From positions 2,710,501 to 2,774,500 of the forward strand of contig OX031062.1 of NCBI GenBank assembly GCA_943736015.1: DNA of 64,000 nt, read 5' to 3'. Below are positions 1-11,700 of this stretch, one piece after another. The notes under the pieces were generated by a model. That model ran no database searches. It saw nothing but the letters and a program-made list of their open reading frames with translations, and was not told where the DNA came from. The translations under genes were made by a program, and so were the position numbers. Position 1 is the stretch's first letter. The number at the start of each line of letters is the position of its first letter. This DNA is from Tridacna crocea (taxonomy: Eukaryota; Mollusca; Bivalvia; Cardiida; Cardiidae).

Positions 1-128
1 GGTGCTTTTAGCAGATGCATACCCCCCTCCCATTTTTCACAAAACGTGGTTCATATACAGCTTGTTAAGAAACACTCGTAATTCTAATTCGTGTAATCGT
101 TTAATGTGAAGTGCAAAACGGATGTAAG

Positions 129-428
129 ATGGCGATTTTACTCAATGCCGCCACTGCTTTGTCAACGATGAACATGTGTTTCTGTTTCGTGGCCTCAAAC
201 CGTTTTCAGTCACGTGACTTTGTCAACAATATACCTGCCATAAGGAGTGTATACGGACTGTCTTGGGACGACTGTCTACAGGAATGTCAAGTCCGTGGTT
301 CGTGTCAGAGTGTAACTTACAGGCGTCAGTTCCAGGAGTGTCGGCTCTTTGATATTTCAGCTTTAAATGCCTCCATCGAGGCGTCGCCTGGTGTCGTGTA
401 TGGTGAACCGTCATGGAGAACAGCTCAG
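129..428 (+). CDS. Exon 1: signal peptide and first PAN module
   Basis: One hundred codons from the ATG at 129. The exon ends ACAGCTCAG with donor gtacttc, phase 0. Its last residues are WRTAQ. Confidence 0.78.
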
Positions 429-3283
429 GTACTTCAATCTTTTCGTATTTCAGATAGACTAGTGCCGTAAAATAGCTTTATAGCCTTTCAGAGTAACTCG
501 GATAGAAAATAGATTAAGCCGAAACAGGAACAAAATAGATCAATAGATTCAAACAAGGTACCATGTTTTTCACCCTTTAACTTTTTGATTATCTATTTTC
601 ATATGGAGGTACATCCTTGCAAGCCAAGGTGACGATGACTCCGTAAATCTTTGATAAGATCTACGCAATCATCGTCACTTTGGCTTGCAAAGATGATGGA
701 GAGCTAAAAAAACATACTTGTAATTCGAAATCACATCTGAACTATCATAATGAGGATGATGGTCCTTTGCCAACGAGTATGCGTACAATCACATCCAGTT
801 CATAGTTCGCAGGCACATACTGCATCACTACTTCCTTCGCCCTTTCAAAAAAAGATTATCTAGGTATTGAGATTTTATAACATAGGGTGACGAAAAGACA
901 TAATTATTTAGGTGTTGAGATTTTAAAACAGGGTAACGAAACATAATTATTTAGGTATAGAGATTTTATCACATAGGGTGCTAAAAGACATAACTTTTTA
1001 GGTATTGAGATTTTATAACATATATGGTGACGAAAAGACATAAGTAAAGGCAATCAAATGAAAGCAACAAATAAGATTACTTGACATACGAAAAAAGAAA
1101 GCCATTTGAAACACCATAGTTATTATAATTAATCCTTAGGCTGCTAAGCGCGACCCACTGACCTTTTGCGGACAGTGTAGATCAAGATCAGACTGCACAG
1201 AACGTGAAGTCTGATCTTGGATCTACACTGTCCGATAAGGAGATACTATACCTGACAACATAACTTTGAAATGGCAATATTTGGATTTTTACTATCTTAT
1301 ACTATGTTATAGTTATGCATATTTTCAATAATGATGTATTTTGGGCCGGTGGCCTTTATTTACAATAAAAGTATTGTATATTGTATCGAAATGAAAATTT
1401 TGTTTCAGTTATCTAGAAGTATAAAGGTTAAGTGTTCAATTTATAATTATATGAGTCAAGCTCTATGAAAACCAGGATAAATGCATTTACAAAAACTATC
1501 GACTCAGGTCAGGCTGCACAATTTGCACAGGCTGACCATGTACGAAAGCTTTTGCTACCGGTCAATTCTAGGTATGCCAAAAAACACGTAGCCGTGCCTC
1601 ATGATTCTGTCAGTTCGTGGACAAAATGGTCATTATGGACCCGAAATTATAATTGGCCTGCAACAGGCAAAAAGGGGCATTCGGACATTTGCGTAAAGTG
1701 TCATCTCGGATCTGCCTGCGCAGTCCGCACAGGCTAATCCGAGACGACACTTTCCGTTTTAAGTAAATTTTCTGTTTTGTGCAAGTCTTATGTAGGACAA
1801 AATCGAATGTTGTCGTAAAGGGCCGTCTCGGATTAGCCTGCGCGAACTGCGCAGGCTGATCCGAGACGACACTTTACGCAAATGTCCGAGTTTTCCTTTC
1901 AGCGTGTTGCAGGCCTATGATGACTTTGCTTCGTATAATGCATTTTTGAAATGGCTCCTATCTGCTGTTTTTCAGATTATTTCTGGTACCTGTTCAGTGC
2001 TTCCCTGTCCAGCTGGATTGATATGTACCTCCAATGGCACCTGTCTGGCAGCAGAATGTGAAAATCCAAACCCGATTCCCAGCTCGTGGTTACAAGGCAA
2101 TATGTGGCAAGTAGGATCGCATATAAAATATACTTGCATTACGGAACTCTTCGGACTTGAAGAATCTGAAGTATCTATTTGTCAAACAAATGGTGGGTGG
2201 AGTAGTATCAGTTTGGTTTGCGGATGTGGGTCGCCGATAGTCGTTGACAATGCTGTAACTAATGGCAATAGTGCTCTTCTTGGGACAAACGTGACCTACA
2301 CGTGTACAGTTGGATACCATGGCAACGGTGGTACCTTCGTTTCTATATGTCTTGGTACGGCGGGTTGGAGCACGCCCACACTGGCCTGTATTTTAAACGA
2401 CTGTGGTACTTTCCCGGTGATAGAAAATGCGTTTGCTATTGGTCTCGATACACACGTCGGGTCAAACGTGACATACCTGTGTTATACAGGCCATGTGTGG
2501 ATCTCTGGTGTCAACATTGCAACATGTACAGAAACAGGATCATGGTCGGTCATAGATATGACATGTAAGGCAATAGAGTGTGGCCAGCCGATGGCGATAG
2601 ACAACACTATTGTTACGGGCAATTCCACTAGATATGGTGACAGCATCACGTATGTTTGTAAGCCTGGTTACAAAAGTAATGACACCCAGACAGATGTAGC
2701 TGTCTCTATGTGCGATAACAATGGTTATTGGACTACAGTCAACTTTACATGTGTATTAGATATGTCAGACATGGTTGATTTCAGTCTGTACATGACAGGT
2801 GCCTTCCTGTCACAGACGGCGATCGTAAAACAAACCTACGGGGAGGCAGTTTTCACCGGTCTCTCCCTGCCTGACTGTGCACAAAAATGTCGCGAAGAAA
2901 AAGACTATTGTATTGCAATCAGTTACTGCAGTAATAACCTCACATGTGTGCTTGTCGATCGGCTAATTGATATTTTGATGACACCAGGTTGGAACATCTA
3001 CGGCAAATATATTGGAGTTGAATTCAAGAACGGCCCCAATGGCTGGTATACTTTGACTTTCAATGACGCTGTCGATTTTTGTTCGACTCGAGGATCTTCA
3101 GTCGCTACTTTACAGGACATTCAAACTGCCTTTGACCTTGGATATAACATGAATCAGTGCGGATGGATCGCAAATAACAAAGCAGTTATTATCTTGCACT
3201 ATCCTGATCCGGGCTTTTTCACTCAAACTGGTATTACTTATTGTACATGGGGTTCAACATGGGGTGTGTATTGTACAACGTAG
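129..3283 (+). CDS. Secreted PAN - 4x CCP(sushi) - PAN - Link domain protein (2 exons)
   Basis: Joined exons 129-428 and 1976-3283 give 535 residues. The start is the ATG at 129; the frame is open upstream but has no earlier Met. Residues 1-22 are hydrophobic and read as a signal peptide. Residues ~25-95 are a PAN/apple-like module (WDDCLQEC...GSCQSV...CRLF). A short Cys segment follows, then four CCP/sushi modules at ~128-182, 183-238, 239-297 and 298-359 (CG..P, YTC, GWS....C pattern). A second PAN-like module is at ~360-446 (DCAQKCREE..YC). The C terminus, ~447-533, matches the hyaluronan-binding Link module (WYTLTF.DA...C...G...ATLQDI..AF..G...CGW, ending VYC). Several N-glycosylation sequons (NVTY, NSTR, NFTC) fit secretion. 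There is no TM segment or anchor, so it is probably an extracellular lectin or matrix/immune-recognition protein. That role is inference; the domain calls are by eye. Confidence 0.82.
616..693. repeat. Inverted repeat
   Basis: Arms CTTGCAAGCCAAGGTGACGA and its complement near 672-693 surround a ~30-bp loop. It could form a stem of about 20 bp with few mismatches. Confidence 0.6.
850..1042. repeat. ~49-bp tandem repeat, about 4 units
   Basis: The unit contains TTAGGTATTGAGATTTTATA, followed by a run like ACATAGGGTGACGAAAAGACA. It recurs at ~859, 909, 950 and 1000 with small substitutions and indels. Confidence 0.7.
1167..1240. repeat. Family E hairpin
   Basis: GGACAGTGTAGATCAAGATC pairs with its complement ending ATCTACACTGTCC. 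The same hairpin recurs at 19159, 23795 and 37112, with a left-arm fragment near 28438. Confidence 0.65.
1655..1915. mobile_element. Family B MITE (double-hairpin, GC-rich stems)
   Basis: Ends GGCCTGCAACA...TGTTGCAGGCC form terminal inverted repeats. Inside are two GC-rich stems built on AGCCTGCGCAG/CTGCGCAGGCT, flanked by TCTCGGAT and CGAGACGACACTTT. About 261 bp. Other copies: 4944, 11574, 13440, 59691, and a half copy at 61211. Confidence 0.75.
1976..3283 (+). CDS. Exon 2: CCP1-4, second PAN, Link module, stop
   Basis: It opens after tgtttttcag at a codon boundary (phase 0, matching exon 1) and reads 435 codons to TAG at 3281-3283. One uninterrupted exon for six modules is unusual, because CCP and Link modules are often on separate exons. 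Confidence 0.85.
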   Translation: MISGTCSVLPCPAGLICTSNGTCLAAECENPNPIPSSWLQGNMWQVGSHIKYTCITELFGLEESEVSICQTNGGWSSISLVCGCGSPIVVDNAVTNGNSALLGTNVTYTCTVGYHGNGGTFVSICLGTAGWSTPTLACILNDCGTFPVIENAFAIGLDTHVGSNVTYLCYTGHVWISGVNIATCTETGSWSVIDMTCKAIECGQPMAIDNTIVTGNSTRYGDSITYVCKPGYKSNDTQTDVAVSMCDNNGYWTTVNFTCVLDMSDMVDFSLYMTGAFLSQTAIVKQTYGEAVFTGLSLPDCAQKCREEKDYCIAISYCSNNLTCVLVDRLIDILMTPGWNIYGKYIGVEFKNGPNGWYTLTFNDAVDFCSTRGSSVATLQDIQTAFDLGYNMNQCGWIANNKAVIILHYPDPGFFTQTGITYCTWGSTWGVYCTT

Positions 3284-3817
3284 CATTGAAAGTTTTCGCC
3301 GCCTTAGAAGAAACACCTTTTTTCCACAAATGTTGAAAACGGTTTTCTAGAGTCAGTTATTCTTTATATGATATTCTTATTCTTTCGTGTGTTACAGAAA
3401 ATGTTATTTTAAATCCAAATACAGGGTGTTTCATTTTATTTGTTAGACTCTCAAAGGGCATAGGGTCTTTTCGGGAAATTCCCTTTCGTAATCTGGGTTG
3501 TGATCAGGCTAACCCCTAGATCTCTAGTGCCTTTAACTCATCTGTTGTCATCAATGTGGAATGCTTGGTGAATACAGGCATGTATATCCGTCATGAACAG
3601 TGCGGACAAAGTTAATACTTTCATCTTAATGCACAAGATCGCTTTATGAACCATGCTCTAGTAAAAGGACCTCTAGGCCTAATGCAAATCCGTGATACAT
3701 TATTCCGATCAGATCTTTACATAAGGGTACTCAATAGTAATTTAGTCTGACAACTAATTGAATAACGAGCTACAACAATCCTTTGAGGTAATGCAGAAAA
3801 TTTCAACATATCGAAAA

Positions 3818-3885
3818 GTTTCGGCCCATATCAGCCTGCGCGGACTGCGCAGGCTGACATGGGTCGATTGTTTTCGCAAATGTAT
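3818..3885. repeat. Family C hairpin
   Basis: CCCATATCAGCCTGCGCGGA pairs with the complementary arm ending CAGGCTGACATGGG, flanked by TCGA. The core is shared with copies at 12727 and 35417. Confidence 0.65.
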
Positions 3886-4365
3886 TAAGCTCCCTTTTGA
3901 GTGCATGACTCAATTCTAATGACTCAATTGGAAGGGGGGGGAGTATAATGCACCTACAAAATTATTGATCCGTGTTACCTTGCACGGTCTGTGCAGGCTG
4001 ACCTGGATCGAAACATGTTCTATTGGTCATTTTTTTAAACAAAGAACCGATTTACCTGACGATTCGGTCGTTTGTTTGACAAAATGAATTCTATGGACCC
4101 GTACTTTGACAACCTGCTGGTACAATGCATTATGGAGATGCACTGAACTTAAACCCCTTTTGTCAAAAAAGCGGTTCATTTATAGCTGTATCCATTATTA
4201 CAATGTTACTGACTTTACATCGTGCCATTTTACTCACACGATAACGTCTTTTAGAGAACATAAAGTGTTTAGGAAGTTTCTGTCACATTATAACAAAAAA
4301 AGGGGAGGTAACTTCTTCAATAACGTTTCTTACTATATTTCTGGTTGCCCTTACATACATTTATG

Positions 4366-4630
4366 TCACACCTACAATTTAACCTCCAATGAAATCGTTC
4401 TAATACTATCAGACTATTGAATATTTTATTTCATATTGGAGGCTTTAATAGAGTCCAGAATGGATTTTTCAGAGCAAGGGGTGAGTCCAATATGGATTTT
4501 CCAACGCGATTTTCCAAAATATCTATATTTAACCGGAAGAGTATTATACCGAAGTCCGCTGTCAAAAAAGGAATTTCAAAACCACCTTTTGATATTTTTA
4601 TTATTATTATTATTATTATTAAATTGAAAT
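4366..4630 (-). repeat. Family I dispersed repeat (fragment)
   Basis: Its complement carries AAAAATCCATATTGGACT-like repeats and ACTACTCTTCCGGTCAAATA-like text, also seen at 8640-8905 and 26270-26515. A (TTA)n run ends it. Confidence 0.55.
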
Positions 4631-4943
4631 GGCCCAAACTTGTCGTTTACTTTAAAGTCAACGCAGGAGTGTGACATAAAGAGATCACTGTCGCCTCGTC
4701 CAAAGTAGAGACTGGTTCTGCAGTGTACTCATCCAGTAGAATTCAGTTTTGTAACCAAGCACGTTAAATAACCTCATATTATTATACCTCAAAGCAACAA
4801 AGAAACCAAACGCATGTTTTCGGTGTGGACTGAAAACCCAAATAGGTTTTATAATACAGTGTTGCTTTTGCTCAGACTGTCTTACTGAACTATGGAACTG
4901 ATTCAATCCTTTGCCAAAAAGGCTTAAGTTTTAACGACCCTAA

Positions 4944-5207
4944 ATGGAGTGCAACACGCAAAAAGGGTCATTCGGATATTTGCGTAAAGTGTCGTCTCTG
5001 ATCAGCGTGTGCAGTCCGCACAGGCTAATCCGAAACGACACTTTCCGATTTTATGTGATTTTCTGTTTTACGCAAGTCTACTGTAGCACAAAATCTAATG
5101 TAGTCGTAAAGTGCCGTCTCGGATTAGCCTGCGCGGACTGCTCAGGCTAATCCGAGACGACACTTTACGCAAAGTCCGAATGCACCTTTTCGCGTGTTGC
5201 ACTCCAT
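4944..5207. mobile_element. Family B MITE, intact, with short TSD
   Basis: Perfect terminal inverted repeats ATGGAGTGCAACACGC / GCGTGTTGCACTCCAT are flanked on both sides by TAA. Both internal GC-rich hairpins are intact. Confidence 0.8.
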
Positions 5208-5378
5208 TAATAAGAAGGCTTTTGAAAACATTGTTGGGAAAGGAGAAAATGCTAGTAACTACTATTTCCTCCCCCCACCATATTTTCTTCCCTTTTAATG
5301 ACAAACTTTGGTGTTTTACGTTTCACTTGTATTCCCGTGGTTATAAGTGGTTGGTTTACTTTAGACGCGTTAAATTGT

Positions 5379-5765
5379 TTAAACTTTATCTTGATTTTCT
5401 TGATGGTTTTTCTCCAATACAAAATAATTATGTGCATAATCTGGATTCTGTTCACCGTTCTCCCTTACTTCGGAATGTCTGTCATCTGGTACAGTTTGTG
5501 GTAGGTGTGCATATTTATGACTTTGTTGTTGGCTGTTGATACGTGTCAAGCCTTCATAGTCCGATATTGATTGGCTATCAGAAACTCTAGGCCGGCTCAG
5601 TCCGATATATGTATATTCATTATTGCTGTCTTCTTCACCATTAGATGTACCCGGAAATGGATTGTCTATACGGTGCGGGTTAAATGGCGTTTCCGGTTGC
5701 CCTCCTGCACTGTACTGTTTAAATGTAAAAGAATCATAATCTGTGAAAAAAGGGGTTAAATGTGT
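5379..5765 (-). CDS. Receptor A last exon: cytoplasmic tail with YxxL motifs
   Basis: Acceptor cttttttgcag at 5766 is followed by 128 codons and a stop. A second acceptor-like tttttcacag lies 27 bp inside the exon, but it would not keep phase with the upstream exon. The tail ends NYFVLEKNHQENQDKV, and YFVLE is repeated in receptor B. An ATTAAA on the minus strand near 5296-5301 could be a poly(A) signal. Confidence 0.7.
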   Translation of the reverse strand, partial: THLTPFFTDYDSFTFKQYSAGGQPETPFNPHRIDNPFPGTSNGEEDSNNEYTYIGLSRPRVSDSQSISDYEGLTRINSQQQSHKYAHLPQTVPDDRHSEVRENGEQNPDYAHNYFVLEKNHQENQDKV

Positions 5766-8700
5766 CTGCAAAAAAGTAGTGACTCAGGTCAGACTGCAGT
5801 CTCTGCGCAGGCTGACCTCGGTCATTACTTTTTTGCTTTTGGTCAGTACTCTGCGATTGAAAAGGCAATTTTATCATACTGCAAAGAAATTTCTCGTGAT
5901 CTGATTGGTTAACATGCAGGGAACATGTATTATGTTTCCTGGCAAAAACCACGTAAAGCCAGTTTCCCTTTTGAGTGCCCCGTAAACATCACTGCACGTG
6001 CAACACAACATCCAAAATGGTGGCGTCGATCGATCACCAGACTGCACAATTATGCACCGAACTACACGTTTTAGTGAAGTCAGTTTCCAGTGACGTCAGT
6101 TTTCATTGAATCGGGGCACTCAGAAGGGAATTTCTATTTCGTCAGCATACTCGATTCGTGAGATTATAATACATGAAATTTTGCTTAACGCGCTTTGTAA
6201 GGGTAAAAGTTTGCAGTATAATAAATTCGTTGTACGGTCAGTTGGCAGGGGACTTGGAAACTTGTTCACGGCTGTGGCGAATAATGTTGCCTGTTCGGCT
6301 CGGGGCGACATGATTCACCACAGCCGTGAACAAGTTTCCAAGTCCCTTCGGCTCGGGGCGACATGATTCACCACAGTCGTGAACAAGTTTACAAGTCGCT
6401 TCGGCTCGGGGCGACATGATTCACCACAGCCGTCAACAAGTTTCCAAGTCCCCTGCCACCTGCAATTAATTCTGTCCCATGATCCAGTCTATAGTTATAC
6501 AAAATGGATTTTATGGATCTATAATAATGCAATGACTTGCCTAATATCACGGAGATGCATCAAACGCCCCTTTGCCAGAGCATGGCTCAAGTTGGTAAGA
6601 CTATACTTCGTAACATGCTTATAAACCCTATTTTGCCACAGCTCTACGAAGTGGCGTAAGGCTTATTCCCTTGTATTAGCCCTAAATGAACAAAAAGTAT
6701 TTAACGATTGGTCTATATTGAAGACATGTTTTCGCACGCTTTTACTTTCGGACCCTTTTACGAAACCGATATGCTTTAGTTGCTATAATTGATGGATACC
6801 CCCGCGATGTACCTTTAAAGAATGACTGCTGTCAGTAGGCCTATATATTATTGCAATGTGTTCAGTTTTTGTAAACACTCTTTGAAAATGGCTAGTTCAG
6901 TCTAAATTCTTTGCAAAATGGCTGTTTTCAGGCTAAATTCTCTGCAAAACGGTTGTTTTCAGGCCAACTTCTTTGCAAAATGGCTGTTTCAGGCTTAATT
7001 CTCTGCAAAATGGTTGTTTTCAGGCTAAATTCTCTGAAAAACGGTTATTTTCAGGCCAACTTCTTTGCAAAATGGCTGTTTCAGGTTGAATTCTCTGCAA
7101 AATGGCTGTTTTCAGGCTAATATCTGTAAAATGACTGTTTTCAGTCTAAACTCTTTGCGAATGGCTGCTTTCAGTTCTTGCTTTTAAAAAAAATGTTCAA
7201 TCTGAGTATACACTCTTTACAAAATGGTTTTCTCAGTATAAGCTCTTTGCAAAATAGATGTTTCAGTTCATTCTCTTTGAAAATATCAAATATTAGTTTC
7301 CACTATAGGCATAATGGCTGTGCTCTTTTTCAACTCATTTGCGAAATGGTTTATTGCATTCTGCAAATATTTTTTTTTTAAAAAAGGCTAATTTCTTGAT
7401 CTATTATACAAGTTTTTTTTTCTCTTCTTTTAAACGGTAAAAAGAAGAGGAAGTACAAACATGCTATAGAAGAGAAAAAAATGTGTTCTTACCAGCATCT
7501 TTTTTTTTTTAACAATGTTTTCATAAACTTTTTCATGAAAATCGTCAAAACACAGGCTAGTTCAGTAAAGAAATAAACTACACATACCTGACTGTCTATT
7601 GAATCAAGATGAAAAACACTTGTTGAAGTTGACTTTTCTCGGGCCGCAACATGGTCTCCCCTTATCTTTCTGTTTGCCCACCTGGAAAACAACAAACAAA
7701 TAAATAGACAAACAAATAAATACACATCATAAATCAATGCAACTTCCAATGTGAATTCGGATGCTTTCTATCAAGAAGGTAAGGTATTGTCACATCCCAT
7801 TCATCATCGTCATCTTCGTTTGTCGTCCTCGGTGTTCTACCTGCGAAAACTTTGATATTCTCCGATATCTCTGTATTAACCCTTTCCCAAACGGCAAATT
7901 TTGAACTCTATTGAACCAAAAGAGTTTGCAGATGATAATTTTAGATTGGGAGAAAATGCCAGAAAGTTCTCAAAAAGGGTAGAAAACACTGTGGGAAAAG
8001 GAGAAATTACGAGCAATTTCTCCTTTTCCCACAGTGTTTTCAAAAGACTTTTACTGCAGACACGTAAAAACCAGGGCTTGTTTGGGAAAGGGTTAATGGA
8101 AAATATTTACTTCAGAATCGCGATTATTGTTCAATGTCAAAAGGGGAACCCATACGAGAAGACCTAGTAAGCTTCATAATGTTTTTAACACAGTTAGGTC
8201 CCTTTTTTCCAGCTTACGTATTTCCATGAAAAGGCAACTGCAGCAGCATGGGTTGCTCTTATTTAGCTTGATAGCCTAACCTGCACAGTCATCAATGCAT
8301 TTGTAGTATTTTCTGTTAACTTTAGAACATTATTTGGTGTTTCACGACCCTGATGAAGAAATCCGTTTGAAACAGGGGGAAATACTGGTGACTGGCATTT
8401 TCTTCTTTAAAGAGACACCTGATAGTTTGAGTCCCTTTTAATTTCCTGTGCGAGCCGCTTATTTAGTTGTACAATAAATTGAAGTTATAGAATTATGAGT
8501 ACACTGCAAAACCAGTCTATATTTTGAATTCAGTACTATACCCAAGTATGTTAAATGACTCTTTATTTTCACCTCCGTATTGACTTCAAGTAACCGACAA
8601 GAATAGGGCCGTTTCAATTCAAGTAAACGGAAAACAAAGAATCCAAACATATCAAAAGAGGGTTATGAAATTGCTTTTCTTACAAAGGACTTCCGTATAC

Positions 8701-11700
8701 TACTCTTATCGTCAAATGTCGATATTCGGTACTCAAGCCTCGTTTCGAAAAATCCATATTGGACTCTTGCCTCGCTCGAAAAAATCCATATTGGATTCTA
8801 TACACAGCGTCCAGTATGAAATAAGATATTCTGTACTCACGTGGTAGTATTAGAGCGATTTCATCGGACGCTAAATTGTAGGTGTGAAATAAAGAATAGC
8901 ATCCCTTAAACATTTAAGATAGCAGACCCCTAATACCTCTAGTGCTGCATTGCGTAAAGTTTTCTTGGTAGTTGATAAATATGGATTTATACAGGTAAAG
9001 TACTTTTGCACATTTTTAATGGCCTAGAAATTTCTTTATGCCTATCTTGAAATTATTGCAGATACTTTTGTTAGTTTCCAGAAAAGGGAAGTAATTACTT
9101 TCTCTCTTTGTAATGAAAATATATATTTATAAATGATAATTCTAGAAAAGACAAAAAGGGAAAAGTGGCTTGCTTAAAGCAGTATAACAACACTCTGTTT
9201 TAATCATAGCAAATTTTGTAGGATAATATTATTGTGGAAATAGCTGTTTTCTAAAAGGGGTCTATTACAGTAAAAAATGACAGGATATGAAGAATTATAT
9301 GAACCATGAACAGTGAGAGCCAGGTTTGATGCAAAAAGTATCGACCTTAGTAGAAGCTTTTTGTAAAACAAACTGTGCAGAAGCCCGCGAAACATGTCTA
9401 TAAATGACCAGGCGTAGGGATACACAAGAAGTGCAGAACCAATCAAATTCTTGTTATGCCAATTAACTGGTTTTACGGGTCACCGCAAAACCATACCGAT
9501 TGAAAATTTTATGCCTGCCAAAGGCTCATGATTCAGCCGGTTGTTATACGAAATTGATTTCATGGATCCATTCTGCGATGACCTGCTTGGTATCATGCAT
9601 ACCGCTGATGCAATGAACTCACTTTTGCCACTGCATGGCTCATATAAGATATTCACGTTTGCACTAAATTTAATGTTCCTCAATACTCTAGAACATGGCT
9701 CATATAAAATGTTCACGTTTGCACTAAATTTCAAGGTTCTTAATTCTCGAGATTATAACGACATATAGTTATGAATAAAAATAGTGAGAATCACGAAGGT
9801 AACCATTTATAAAGAAATATTTTAAAACACAAGGGATTGTAATTATATGTAACTACATGAAGAAGTACATGTAACAGAATCATGAAGGTAACCATTTATG
9901 ACAAAACATTTGTAATCACAGGAGATTATAACTACATATCATTATGAAGGATTACCAATTAGATCTACAAAGGTAAACATTTATGAAAAAGGTATTTTTA
10001 AACACAAGAGATTGTAAGTACTTATGATTATGAAGAAATAATAGAATCAGGAAGGTAATGATCTATGAAAAAAATTGTTGAAACACACGAAGGATAGTGA
10101 AGAATTAAATAGCAATTGAAACTTACGTATGTAACTGCGGGCATATAAGACAACTTGCCACCGTGACACTTATACCAATCAATATACCAATGAACACAAG
10201 TGCAAACAGAATAAGGAGGCCGGTGCTTTGGCCCATGACCATACCCATTGTACATGGTTCACCTGCAGAGGAAAGAAAATAGTTTGATTCTGTGATTCTC
10301 ACAAAAACACCGGTAGGCCTATACCATGTTTGGTCTTCTTGCGGCGGAACAATAATGTAATGTGAAAAGTCAAGAAATTATTGAAAAGAAATGGATAAAA
10401 GAGATCAAACTCCAAGTGTCATTTTGAAAAAAATATCTTAAACATTAAACGAAAGTTGTGACCAAAGTTGTACGTTATGTAATTAGTGTTATACCCTTGC
10501 TTCTTAACCCTTTATTCCATGAGGCATCTATGGTATCTCTAAATGACCCTAACTAACAGCTAGGATGAAGCCATTTCTTATGTGTATATGACACCTTTTG
10601 ATAGCATAGAAAACATTGTGAAAAAAGGTGAAATTGCTTGTCACGAGCAATTTCACCTTTGCAACAATGTTTTCCAAAGACTCCTACGAGCAATGCGTAG
10701 AAATGAGTATCTATGGAGTAAAAGGTTAAGAGTCAAGAGCATAACGTAAAGCGCACCATGGGCGTTATTCCCTTGCATATTTAGCGTGGTGGGTGTTTCT
10801 CCGTTGTGTGTTGTGGTAAATGGCGCAATGTCCGTAAGTGTGGGCACTATGGGTTTACGCTATTTTGTATCAAGTGTTATGGACATTCAACCTTTGCATA
10901 GTGTGTGATAATGGCGTTACGCCCTTGCTTATACTGCGATATGAATTAACTCGTATGTTGCGTACTGTACGTTATTGGCGTTACGCTCTTGCGTGTCGGG
11001 GTGTTTGGGTGTTATATGTTTGTACGTATTGTATGTTTCACCTATGTGTATAGTACTTTATGGATGTGACTCTATTGTGTATTTGCACCATGGGCGTTAC
11101 ACTCTTGCATATCAGGGGTTACGGGCAATACGCCTTTGTGTGTGTACGCAATGTATGTAAAGCTTCTGTGTATAGTGTTAGGTTGACGTTATGAAGTTTA
11201 CGGCTTTGGAGACCCTCAGACTGCTAAGCGTGATTTTTAGGCCTTTTAGCTTATAATGTTAGATCAAGATCAGACCTGATCTTCACCGACTGCATAATAC
11301 CCACAAATACCATTTGCACAGCAGAAACTCGTGATTATAATGGATTAAAATATAAAATATTAGTAAAACTCTAGTTACTCGTGGTATGTGATAAACATTT
11401 CCTTGCCATAGCTGCTTCACACTTCGTCACATCTGCAAAAAAAGAAAGAGTTGTGCTCTATGAAAAGAGAGCTTCACGCATCTGTTATAAATAGAAAGAA
11501 AAAAGTATCGAATTATGACAGTCTGTGCAGGCTTATATGAATCGTAACTGTTTTGCTATAATTGGCTTGCAACACGCGAAAGAGGTCATTTGGACATCTG
11601 CGTAAAGTGTCATCTCGGATCAGCCTGCGCAGTCCGCGCAGGCTACTCCGAGACGGCACTTTACGACTAAATTAGATTTTGTTCTGCAGTAGACTTGGGC

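Larger units (their letters stand above)
429..1975 (+). other. Intron of the PAN/CCP/Link gene (1547 bp)
   Basis: Donor gtacttc at 429, acceptor ctgctgtttttcag ending at 1975; both sides are phase 0. It holds an inverted repeat (616-693), a ~49-bp tandem repeat (850-1042), a family E hairpin (1167-1240), a degenerate family C stretch (~1490-1650) and a family B MITE (1655-1915). No coding sequence is seen inside it. Confidence 0.75.
3284..5378. other. Intergenic, convergent ends of two genes; repeats only
   Basis: No convincing exon. It contains a GC-rich hairpin (3818-3885), a family C fragment (~3955-4160), a family I fragment in reverse (~4366-4630) with a TAT/TTA microsatellite (4598-4620), a family B MITE (4944-5207) and a decayed family A piece (5208-5280). 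Bases 3284-3800 show nothing recognisable and no AATAAA close to the stop at 3283. Confidence 0.6.
5766..7587 (-). other. Receptor A last intron, repeat-filled
   Basis: Holds a small C-type hairpin (5773-5840), family G plus H (5871-6470), ~400 bp with nothing recognised (6475-6870), and a ~36-bp degenerate tandem repeat (6876-7370). Confidence 0.6.
7682..10126 (-). other. Receptor A intron, repeat-filled
   Basis: Contains family A (7876-8096), family I (~8455-8905), family J (~8935-9250), a family C piece (~9480-9600), a 63-bp duplication (~9636-9745) and a ~75-85-bp tandem repeat (9757-10085). Nothing recognised at 8170-8450 apart from a poly-purine tract. Confidence 0.6.

Noticed and set aside
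6911-7120. Plus-strand frame with repeated MQNGCFQAKFSAK-like text
   Set aside because: By-product of the ~36-bp tandem repeat; units drift and the frame ends when the period changes.
9204-9446. 80-codon minus-strand frame in the receptor A intron
   Set aside because: Lies in family J-type repeat text with no splice sites joining it to the receptor exons.
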